Part shown: positions 57,574-64,000 of the stretch, one piece after another
How positions within the stretch are numbered: the first letter of the stretch is position 1
Layout: each line of letters begins with the position of its first letter
NCBI RefSeq assembly: GCF_049562855.1
Contig: NZ_CP186925.1
Location: 3,162,001 to 3,226,000, forward strand
From: Ruminococcus_C callidus
Lineage (GTDB): Bacteria; Bacillota; Clostridia; Oscillospirales; Ruminococcaceae
DNA: 64,000 nt
Reading direction: 5' to 3'
Program-made: the position numbers and the translations under genes
Notes under the pieces: generated by a model
Databases searched by the model: none
What the model was told of the DNA's origin: nothing
What the model saw: the letters and a program-made list of their open reading frames with translations, nothing else

Positions 57574-57602
57574 ATTATAGCATACTCTTACAGAAATTGC
57601 AA
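57574..57602 (-). promoter_or_regulatory. promoter of SRP RNA
   Basis: On the minus strand TTGCAA, 17 bases, TATAAT, about 20 bases before the RNA's 5' helix. It may also serve dnaX if the RNA terminator leaks. Confidence 0.8.
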
Positions 57603-57671
57603 GTGTTTTTCGAAAAAAACCACAGAAATTCCTTTCGGCCGTCAGCCAGAGAAAGCATCCGTGAATATATT

Positions 57672-57732
57672 ATGGCAACACCGCACAAAGCCCGCCTGAC
57701 GGCTTTGCACGCAATCTGCTTGCAGATTTTCC
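57672..57732. mobile_element. half copy of the miniature element, subfamily B
   Basis: GGCAACACCGCACAAAGCCCGCCTGACGG... matches the end of the element for about 60 bases and then stops at the 3' end of the citrate synthase gene; the other end is missing. Confidence 0.8.
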
Positions 57733-57734
57733 TC

Positions 57735-59138
57735 TTATCGTTCTTCCAGCGGTACATATTCCTGCGGCTCTGCCACAGAGAGATATGCCGGACGGATAAT
57801 TTTCCGGCAGTTGATGAGTTCTTCCAGCCGGTGTGCCGACCAGCCGGCAATGCGGGCAATGGCGAAGATCGGCGTGAACAAATCCATAGGCAGTCCCAGC
57901 ATGCGGTATACAAAGCCGCTGTAGAAGTCCACATTGGCACAAACGCCCTTATAGATCTTCCGGTTCTGGGTGATAACTTCCTTGGCAAGGCGTTCCACGG
58001 TGGCGTACAGCTGGTACTCAGCGTGGCAGCCCTTTTCATCGGAAAGCTGTTCCACAAAGGATTTCAGGATCACGGCTCTGGGGTCGGATACGGAGTACAC
58101 CGCATGTCCCATGCCATAGATCAGACCGCTGTGGTCGAAGCCCTCGCCGCGGAGCAGCCCTTTGAGATATTCCCGCAGAGCGTCCTCGTCCTCCCAGTCG
58201 GGGCAGTGCTGCTTCAGGTCTTCGAACATCTCCATGACCTTGATGTTCGCCCCGCCGTGCTTCGGTCCTTTCAGAGAGCCCAGTGCTGCAGCAACGGTGG
58301 AATAGGTGTCCGTTCCGGAGGAGGAAACCACGTGCACAGTGAATGCGGAGTTGTTGCCGCCGCCGTGTTCCGCATGGAGCACCAGACACAGATCCAGCAG
58401 TTTTGCTTCCAGACGGGTATATTTGCCGTCCGGACGCATCATATACAAAATGTTTTCCGCAATGGAAAGCTTCGGGTCAGGCTTCTGGATAAACATGCTT
58501 TTGTCGTTGCGGAAGTACATGGAAGCCTGATAGCCGAACACCGCCAGCGACGGGAACTGGGACACCAGCTGGATACACTGCCGCATCACGTTGGGCAGGC
58601 TGGTATCATCGGGCTTGGGGTCATAGGCATGAAGTGCCAGCACGCACTTTGCCATTGTGTTCATGATATTGTCGCTGGGCATCTTCATAATAACGCCGCT
58701 GTTAAAGTGGTTGGGCAGTTCCTGATAGTCTGTCAGCAGCCCCTTGAACTGTGCCAGCTGGTCGGCTTTCGGCAGATGTCCCATGAGCAGCAGATAGACG
58801 ATCTCCTCGAAGCCAAAGCGGTCGTGGGTAATAAAGCCCTGCACCAGCTGTTCAATGGGGATCCCGCGGTACAACAGCTGTCCGGCTGCGGGAACTTCCC
58901 TGCCGTCTACGATCTGGGTAGCGGACACCTTGCTGATCGTGGTCAGACCGGCACGTACCCCTTTACCGTCCAGATCGCGAAGACCACGCTTGACTTCGTA
59001 CTTTTTATAAAGTTCCTGTTCGATCTCGTAGTGGGGTTCTGCATCTGCGGTCAGCTGGTCTACCAGCTGCATGTCGTGTTTATATTGTGCGATCATTTGC
59101 TGGATCTTTGTAGAATGCAACAGTTTTTCTTTTTTCAT
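57735..59138 (-). CDS. gltA: citrate synthase
   Basis: A 467-residue protein from the ATG at 59138 (GAGAGGA nine bases upstream). Catalytic residues are visible: His in HAEHGGGNNSAFT, His in GMGHAVYSVSDPRA and Asp in NVDFYSGFVYRMLG. RGIPIEQLV and the arginine in DPRAVI fit substrate binding. It condenses oxaloacetate and acetyl-CoA, in an anaerobe probably serving glutamate synthesis. It is longer than the common type II enzymes (~375-430), with an N-terminal extension of about 60 residues, as in some clostridial enzymes. Confidence 0.95.
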   Translation of the reverse strand: MKKEKLLHSTKIQQMIAQYKHDMQLVDQLTADAEPHYEIEQELYKKYEVKRGLRDLDGKGVRAGLTTISKVSATQIVDGREVPAAGQLLYRGIPIEQLVQGFITHDRFGFEEIVYLLLMGHLPKADQLAQFKGLLTDYQELPNHFNSGVIMKMPSDNIMNTMAKCVLALHAYDPKPDDTSLPNVMRQCIQLVSQFPSLAVFGYQASMYFRNDKSMFIQKPDPKLSIAENILYMMRPDGKYTRLEAKLLDLCLVLHAEHGGGNNSAFTVHVVSSSGTDTYSTVAAALGSLKGPKHGGANIKVMEMFEDLKQHCPDWEDEDALREYLKGLLRGEGFDHSGLIYGMGHAVYSVSDPRAVILKSFVEQLSDEKGCHAEYQLYATVERLAKEVITQNRKIYKGVCANVDFYSGFVYRMLGLPMDLFTPIFAIARIAGWSAHRLEELINCRKIIRPAYLSVAEPQEYVPLEER

Positions 59139-59297
59139 CTTATCAGTCCTCTCTTGTCGGAACAGCGATTTCGTCTGTTCGGGCTCCATATCGTTCAAAT
59201 TCTGCTGTTGGAAAGCAGTGCATAAAGCTCGTGTAGAGAATGCAACACCCTATGAACATTCTGCATAATACCATGATTGAAAAGTTGATTTCTTTTT

Positions 59298-59326
59298 ATT
59301 ATACAGGATTTTTGCAGAATTGTCAA
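59298..59326 (-). promoter_or_regulatory. consensus promoter of citrate synthase
   Basis: On the minus strand TTGACA, 17 bases, TATAAT. This gives a leader of about 150 bases. Confidence 0.85.
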
Positions 59327-59337
59327 GTTCGTTGGTG

Positions 59338-59495
59338 ACGTTAAAATAAAAGTTACCCGCCTGCACCAGAAAACACCTGAATATCAACATTACCGATACC
59401 GGCAAGGGCAACAATCGGCGTTGGCAAGCCCAGGCGGACAGCGAGGAACGAGCGAATTCCGCCGGACGGTTTCGATATGGCTGCCCTAGAAAATT
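59338..59495. repeat. interspersed ~165-bp repeat, copy 3
   Basis: Same blocks as the copies at 53,892 and 54,283 (TGAATATCAACATTACCGAT, GCGAATTCCGCCGGACGG) with small deletions. It is followed by a degraded composite repeat to about 59,555. The 59,139-59,966 gap contains no supported gene. Confidence 0.8.
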
Positions 59496-59761
59496 GCTGT
59501 CCTCAGGCAAGTCCGCGGGGCGATGTGGGCGTTCTCCCTACCTATTTCAAGGGAGGCTCCAGTGTACTTACAATCGTCCCAAAAATGAACAAATCGCATC
59601 GAGAAATCAAGGTTGATTTCGGTTTGTACACAAAATCATGTGGTTTCTCCGTGACAGGCATCACTTTGTGTCACGAAATTTTCCGATTTTTTTCAGTGCT
59701 TCAGCCAGAAACGTTCCTTCGTGTCGCTTTTGTAAATTTTTAAGCAAAGTCCGCGGGCGGC

Positions 59762-59790
59762 TTGCAAATCTAAATGCTATATGATAAAAT
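59762..59790 (+). promoter_or_regulatory. promoter of the ROK regulator
   Basis: TTGCAA, 17 bases, TAAAAT. A truncated subfamily-B element end (GGGCAATACCGCACAAAG, 59824-59841) sits in the resulting leader. Confidence 0.6.
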
Positions 59791-59966
59791 AGATAAATCG
59801 GAACGATGTATGTGCGATTCCTTGGGCAATACCGCACAAAGCGAACCGCGGCACCGCATCGAAACTCCCCGAAATTTTTCGGAATATCCGCAGGAAATCC
59901 CTGCGAAACCATACGAAACCGTTCATCAAAAAAACGGTTTCAGAATTTGAAAGAGGAAGAAGAAGC

Positions 59967-61196
59967 ATGAATGACTGTGGCATCAGTAAACTGGATCTGA
60001 AACGGCGAAACCGCATGCAGATCCTGAAAGTTGTTCGGGAACAGGGGCCGATCTCCCGCGTGGACATTTCGGCAATTCTGGGCATCACCCGTGCGGCTGT
60101 CACCATTATCACCAACGAAATGATCGACCAGCACATTTTACAGGAAGTGGGCGAAGAGCCGGTCAACCCCAATGCCGAGGTGCGAAAGGGCAGACGGAAG
60201 ATCCTGCTGGACATCAACGAAACCTACAAGTTCGCGATCGGCATCTATGTGGACGAAAAAGAAATTTCCATTGGTCTGACCACCCTGAACGCGGCGGCGT
60301 TGGACAAGAAGTCGATCACTCACAAAGCCGACATGACACCGGAAGCACTGGCGGAACTGCTGGGAACCACACTGGAAAAAATGCTCCAGAACAGCTGCCT
60401 GACCTACGAAAACCTGCTGGGCATCGGCGTGGGCATCATGCCCTCCGCTTTTGAAATGATGGGCGGCAGTACAACGGACACCGGCTGTCCGACATTTCCG
60501 GTGCTGCAAAAGGCACTGGAGGACAGCACCCGCCTGCCGGTATACATCAACAGTGCCGTCACCGAATTCGCCATGGCAGGCGTGCACTACGGCGACCTGC
60601 ATGCCAAGGCGGAAAATCAGGTCTTTCTGTACTGGGACAGCGGCAGTTACCGTGCCATTCCCGTCAGCGGCAACGCTCCCATTCTGCCTGCCGGCTCCGA
60701 TGATGCCTTTGTGGAACACATCTGTGTAAACCCTGCCGGTGCTCGGCTGGAGGGCTACCCCAAGGGCAGCGTGCGGGCAGAACTGTCCGCGGCAGCAGTG
60801 GCGGAAAAAATCCGTCCGGTCTTTTCCGAAGAACAGACTCCGACACTGTACGCTGCACTGGAGGGTGACCTTTCCCGTCTGACACCAGCTTCCCTGCTGG
60901 CTGCGGCAGAAACGGACACCGCCTTGCAGCCTGTTGCAGACGAAACTATCAAGCAGTTCTGCGTCATGCTCCATACATTATATTGCCTGTATTTTGCAGA
61001 GCATATCAACCTGTACGGTTTCGGCTTCACACCGGAGCATCTGGAACAGATCCGCAAAGCTGCGGCAGAATTCGCTGGCAAGGACTTCGCACAGGCGATC
61101 ATTCTCTGCCCCATCGGGGAACGGTATCACTTCCTCAGCGGCTGCACCTATCTGATCCAGACAGGATTCTATCAGCGTGGTGGGCTGTGCTCGTAA
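59967..61196 (+). CDS. ROK family transcriptional regulator
   Basis: A 409-residue protein. The N-terminal winged helix-turn-helix (~12-70: RMQILKVVREQGPISRVDIS then GITRAAVTIITNEMI) is followed by a ROK/hexokinase-like fold: YKFAIGIYVDEKEISIGL, LLGIGVGIMPS and PVYINSAVTEFAMAG. The zinc-binding CxCGxxGCxE of classical ROK proteins is absent (a CVNPAGARLEG segment stands there), and the phosphate-binding loops are weak, so it is a regulator rather than a kinase. Probably responds to a sugar; target unknown. The gene is followed by repeats, not an operon partner. Confidence 0.88.
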   Translation: MNDCGISKLDLKRRNRMQILKVVREQGPISRVDISAILGITRAAVTIITNEMIDQHILQEVGEEPVNPNAEVRKGRRKILLDINETYKFAIGIYVDEKEISIGLTTLNAAALDKKSITHKADMTPEALAELLGTTLEKMLQNSCLTYENLLGIGVGIMPSAFEMMGGSTTDTGCPTFPVLQKALEDSTRLPVYINSAVTEFAMAGVHYGDLHAKAENQVFLYWDSGSYRAIPVSGNAPILPAGSDDAFVEHICVNPAGARLEGYPKGSVRAELSAAAVAEKIRPVFSEEQTPTLYAALEGDLSRLTPASLLAAAETDTALQPVADETIKQFCVMLHTLYCLYFAEHINLYGFGFTPEHLEQIRKAAAEFAGKDFAQAIILCPIGERYHFLSGCTYLIQTGFYQRGGLCS

Positions 61197-61251
61197 GCGG
61201 GTGGCGAAGAAGATCTGCTTACAAAATCTTTGTAATTTTAGATTCACGTGA

Positions 61252-61292
61252 AAATCCCTCAGTCAGCCTTCGGGTGCCCTTTCAAGGGAGCC
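61252..61292. repeat. composite repeat unit
   Basis: ATCCCTCAGTCAGCCTTCGG and CCCTTTCAAGGGAG adjoin the miniature element that follows. Confidence 0.75.
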
Positions 61293-61470
61293 TAGGGCAA
61301 TACCGCACAAAGATTGTGCGACAGATGCGTCGTCAAATTTTTCGTCAGATGAAACAAAAAGCGGAGTGAATACTTGATGTATTCACGAGCATTTTTGTGA
61401 AATATGACGGGAAATTTGCAAGTAGATGGCGTGCAAAGTCGCCAGACGCTCTTTGTGCGGTATTGCCCTA
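61293..61470. mobile_element. full-length miniature element, subfamily B
   Basis: 178 bp with GGGCAATACCGCACAAAG and CTTTGTGCGGTATTGCCC ends flanked by TA. It is the reference copy for this subfamily. Its length equals that of the subfamily-A copies (179 bp), though the terminal and internal sequences differ. Confidence 0.9.
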
Positions 61471-61473
61471 GAA

Positions 61474-61615
61474 TAAGCCTCCACTTTAGGGGAGGGGGAC
61501 CAGCGAAGCTGGTGGAGGGGTTCTGTGGAATCTTTTGCTTAATGTAAAAGATTTATGTGAAAATCCCTCAGTCACCCTACGGCTGCCAGCTCCCTTTTCA
61601 AGGGAGCCTGATTTA
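61474..61615. repeat. pair of composite repeat units
   Basis: CCAGCGAAGCTGGTGGAGGG (near 61499) and, inverted, CCCTCAGTCACCCTACGG with CCCTTTTCAAGGGAG (near 61565-61605). With the neighbours this fills the 61,197-61,640 gap. Confidence 0.8.
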
Positions 61616-61648
61616 AGAAGTTACAATATGCGATTCACCTGCACATAT

Positions 61649-61698
61649 TAAGGAAGCACTGAATAAAGCACCTCTCCATTTCCGGAGAGGTGTTTTTT
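61649..61698 (+). terminator. terminator fused to a subfamily-A element end
   Basis: A lone TAAGGAAGCACTGAATAAAG element end (61649-61668) runs directly into CACCTCTCC/GGAGAGGTG with six T residues (61669-61698). Confidence 0.85.
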
Positions 61699-61768
61699 AT
61701 TCTGAAAACTGTCTGATTTTCCCGGGGCGTTCTCGAAAAATTAACTTGTGTTTTTTTACGGAGAACAC

Positions 61769-61797
61769 TTGCACACCAGTGGGAGATGTGCTATAAT
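61769..61797 (+). promoter_or_regulatory. promoter of the aminotransferase gene
   Basis: TTGCAC, 17 bases, TATAAT with TGTGC before the -10. The ~145-base leader holds a GGAGAGCCG/CGGCTTCTCC hairpin (61861-61890) without a T-run. Confidence 0.75.
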
Positions 61798-61942
61798 AAT
61801 ACTTGCGGTATGCGGGGGAGAATCCCTGCATCACGCACGATCATATGATGTATCAAAAATGGAGAGCCGATTCCCAAAACGGCTTCTCCAAATTTATGCA
61901 AAAGGAGCAGAGTTCGCAGGGGTGCGGACTGGGTGAGAAATC

Positions 61943-63217
61943 ATGAGAGTAGCAGAGATGAATCGAGAAGCATTGGAAGCATTTGCCGCTGACTGTAAAA
62001 AGCAGTACGAGGCATTTCAGGCACAGGGGCTGAAACTGGATATGTCCCGCGGCAAGCCCTCGCCGAAACAGCTGGATCTGACCAACGGCATTACCAACTG
62101 CCTGTCCGAGGACGACTATAAGGCAGAAAACGGTCTGGACTGCCGCAACTACGGCTGTCTGGACGGTTTGCCGGAAGCAAAGGCATTCTTCGCTCCCATG
62201 CTGGGTGTAAAGCCGGAAGATGTCATCGTCTGCGGCAACTCCAGCCTGAACATCATGTACTGGGCAATGTCCCTCGCCATGACCAACGGCGTAATGGGCA
62301 GCAAGCCGTGGGGCAAGTATGACAAGGTAAAGGTGCTCTGTCCGGTGCCGGGCTATGACCGCCACTTCGCTGTCAGCGAATTTCTGGGCATGGAACTGGT
62401 GAACGTTCCCATGAAGGAAGACGGTCCGGATATGGACATCGTTGAAAAGCTGGTGGCAGAAGACGATACCATTAAGGCGATCTGGTGCGTACCCATGTAC
62501 TCCAATCCGGGCGGCGTGGTATACAGCGATGCAGTGGTAAAGCGTTTTGCAGCCCTGAAGCCGAAGGCAAAGGACTTCCGTATCTTCTGGGACAACGCAT
62601 ACTGCGTACACCATCTGGTCGACAATCCGCCGGTACAGGCAAACCTGCTGGAAGAAGCCAAGAAGGCAGGCAATGAGGACATCTGCTATATGTTCGCTTC
62701 CACCTCCAAGATCACACACCCCGGCTCTGGCATTGCAGTCATCGCGGCAAGCCAGAACAATCTGGCATACCTGAAAAAGGCTCTGGGCTTCTCCACGATC
62801 GGCTACGATAAGATGAACCAGCTGCGGCACCTGCGGTTCTTCGGCGGCAAGTTCGAGAATCTGGTAGAGCACATGAAGAAGCACAAGGCTCTGATCGCTC
62901 CGAAGTTCCAGATCGTCGAAAGCACACTGGAACAGGAACTGGCAGATCTGGACATTGCCAACTGGTCCAACCCGCAGGGCGGCTACTTCATTTCCTTCAA
63001 CCAGAAAGGCTGTGCAAAACGCATCGTTTCCCTGTGCAAGGAAGCCGGCGTGGTTCTGACCGGTGCCGGTGCATCTTTCCCCCACGGTGTGGATCCGGAA
63101 GATGAAAATATCCGCATCTCCCCCACATTCCCCACAGAGGAAGAACTCCAGAAAGCAATGGACGTTTTCGTTTGTGCTGCAAAGCTGGCTGCCGCAGAAC
63201 AGGCTCTGGCAAAGTAA
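61943..63217 (+). CDS. type Ic aspartate aminotransferase-like PLP enzyme
   Basis: A 424-residue fold-type I aminotransferase. DMSRGKPSPKQLDLTNG near 34 marks the group (Asp_aminotransf, PF12897 style) that is commoner than classical AspC in clostridia. VCGNSSLNIMYW, CPVPGYDRHFA, PMYSNPGGVVYSD, DNAYCVHHL and ASTSKITHPGSGIAV with the PLP lysine follow. It most likely interconverts aspartate and oxaloacetate. The start lacks a strong Shine-Dalgarno; an ATG five codons later is an alternative. It has its own promoter and terminator. Confidence 0.9.
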   Translation: MRVAEMNREALEAFAADCKKQYEAFQAQGLKLDMSRGKPSPKQLDLTNGITNCLSEDDYKAENGLDCRNYGCLDGLPEAKAFFAPMLGVKPEDVIVCGNSSLNIMYWAMSLAMTNGVMGSKPWGKYDKVKVLCPVPGYDRHFAVSEFLGMELVNVPMKEDGPDMDIVEKLVAEDDTIKAIWCVPMYSNPGGVVYSDAVVKRFAALKPKAKDFRIFWDNAYCVHHLVDNPPVQANLLEEAKKAGNEDICYMFASTSKITHPGSGIAVIAASQNNLAYLKKALGFSTIGYDKMNQLRHLRFFGGKFENLVEHMKKHKALIAPKFQIVESTLEQELADLDIANWSNPQGGYFISFNQKGCAKRIVSLCKEAGVVLTGAGASFPHGVDPEDENIRISPTFPTEEELQKAMDVFVCAAKLAAAEQALAK

Positions 63218-63253
63218 GCACTTCGCTCAGCATATAAAACCAAAAAATTTCCG

Positions 63254-63287
63254 GACGGACAGGGACAATCTCCTGTCCGTCTTTTTT
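63254..63287 (+). terminator. terminator of the aminotransferase gene
   Basis: GACGGACAGG/CCTGTCCGTC 10-bp stem with six T residues. Confidence 0.92.
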
Positions 63288-63365
63288 GACAATTGCCACA
63301 AAAGTCCATTGCCGGTTTTGTGCAGTATTTTTGCCCTGTCCGGAAAAGCCCGTAAAAAAATACGA

Positions 63366-63396
63366 TTTCGGGGAAAAATATACGATTTTCCCGAAA
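63366..63396. promoter_or_regulatory. inverted repeat upstream of the GH31 promoter
   Basis: TTTCGGGGAAA and TTTTCCCGAAA lie just upstream of the -35 box and could be an operator for the glycosidase gene. Confidence 0.4.
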
Positions 63397-63401
63397 ACAG
63401 A

Positions 63402-63431
63402 TTGACATTTCGATTACAAATATGGTACAAT
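63402..63431 (+). promoter_or_regulatory. promoter of the GH31 gene
   Basis: TTGACA, 18 bases, TACAAT with TGG before the -10. Confidence 0.75.
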
Positions 63432-63531
63432 GGGATTACATGTAGATGGGTACGGGCACAGGCAGACACTCCGGTGTACCGGAAAGTCGCATGGAATACA
63501 ATACATTCTATTTTTATGCAGGAGGTACTCC

Positions 63532-64000
63532 ATGAAATTTTCTGACGGACTCTGGCTCAACCAGAGAGGATTTGACGTTTCCTATGCGGTACAGGCATAC
63601 GATGTCACAACCACCAAAAACAGCATCAAGATCTTTGCCACTTCCAGTGCGATCTGGAACCGTGCAATGACACTGGGCGGTGTTGCGTTCGAGATCACAT
63701 ACACCGCAGTTGCACCGGACATGATCCGTGTGCACATCTGCCACCACAAGGGCGGCCTGCAAAACAAGCCGCAGTTTGAACTGAACCTGCCGGAGGGCTA
63801 TGTGCCGGACGACATTCACGAAGAAGACGGCTTTGTTTCCATGACTGCCGGTCACACGACTTTGAAGATCAAGAAGGGCACAGACGGCTGGGACGTTTCG
63901 TTCTCCCGTGACGGCAAGCGGCTCACCGGCGGCGGCTGGCGTTCCACTTCCTATATTCAGGAAAACAAGTTCCACCGTGACGCACGTCTGGCTGTCCAGA
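63532..64000 (+). CDS. glycoside hydrolase family 31, N-terminal part (partial)
   Basis: The first 156 residues, cut by the window edge. The opening (MKFSDGLWLNQRGFDVSYAV) and the beta-rich galactose-mutarotase-like domain match YicI-type alpha-xylosidases: MIRVHICHHKGGLQNKPQFEL aligns with the conserved R-x-E/C-H-x-x-G-x-x-N-x-P stretch. GCAGGAGG precedes the ATG. There is no signal peptide, so it is a cytosolic enzyme acting on imported oligosaccharides, for example from xyloglucan. The catalytic domain lies outside the window, so specificity cannot be checked. Confidence 0.78.
   Translation, partial: MKFSDGLWLNQRGFDVSYAVQAYDVTTTKNSIKIFATSSAIWNRAMTLGGVAFEITYTAVAPDMIRVHICHHKGGLQNKPQFELNLPEGYVPDDIHEEDGFVSMTAGHTTLKIKKGTDGWDVSFSRDGKRLTGGGWRSTSYIQENKFHRDARLAVQ

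Noticed and set aside
57570..59225. 551-codon + strand open frame opposite citrate synthase
   Set aside because: Antisense shadow; the minus strand carries all catalytic residues of citrate synthase.

Overview
The window looks like chromosome of a cellulosome-forming Ruminococcus-type Firmicute (Oscillospiraceae). The reasons are several C-terminal dockerin modules, two scaffoldin-like proteins with repeated cohesin-like modules and Thr-rich linkers, a GH31 glycosidase, and Firmicute-type signals: AGGAGG ribosome binding sites, TTGACA-17-TATAAT promoters, and an SRP RNA beside dnaX-ybaB-recR. The species is inferred, not proven.

Bases 1-15,300 are accessory DNA that reads like the debris of one or more integrative elements. 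They hold a class-II glutamine amidotransferase next to a putative amidoligase and a DUF960 gene, an IS3-type insertion sequence, a Cys-cluster SF2 helicase and an excisionase-like protein. A divergent pair follows: a 656-residue unknown protein and a double-ATPase protein with a HerA/VirB4-type P-loop whose 3' end is cut by a small repeat. Then come a small membrane protein and a D5-type primase-helicase remnant. A 104-bp repeat (2,628 and 13,745) and an 18-bp motif present four times around 10.8-11.2 kb have no obvious explanation.

Bases 15,500-31,550 are a cell-surface polysaccharide locus on the + strand behind a perfect consensus promoter. It encodes glycosyltransferases, two LicD-family phosphotransferases, two cytidylyltransferases of different families, an SDR enzyme, a galactofuranosyltransferase-like protein, Wzy, Wzx, two acyltransferases, rfbB, and two almost identical copies of glf. 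A decayed piece of a second rfbB shows that the locus was rearranged. The predicted product is a galactofuranose-containing polymer with CDP-donated phospho-substituents and O-acyl groups.

Bases 31,850-50,400 carry secreted, cellulosome-associated proteins. These are two paralogous dockerin proteins with a papain-like Cys/His/Asp pattern (one destroyed by an IS with a 9-bp target duplication), a dockerin-bearing lysozyme-like/SH3 wall hydrolase, a lipoprotein, a CAP-cohesin-dockerin protein and a four-cohesin scaffoldin. Between them lie a candidate type I toxin-antitoxin locus with mirrored leaders (41.1-41.5 kb), a phosphopantetheinyl transferase and a membrane glycerophosphodiesterase.

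Bases 51,000-64,000 are mostly core genome: ireB, a DUF1540 protein, an ABC-F ATPase, recR-ybaB-dnaX, SRP RNA, citrate synthase, a ROK-type regulator, an aspartate aminotransferase-like enzyme and the start of a GH31 gene. The intergenic spaces are full of short repeats, including a TA-bounded miniature element of about 178 bp in two subfamilies. Two copies of it supply the stop codon of the neighbouring gene.
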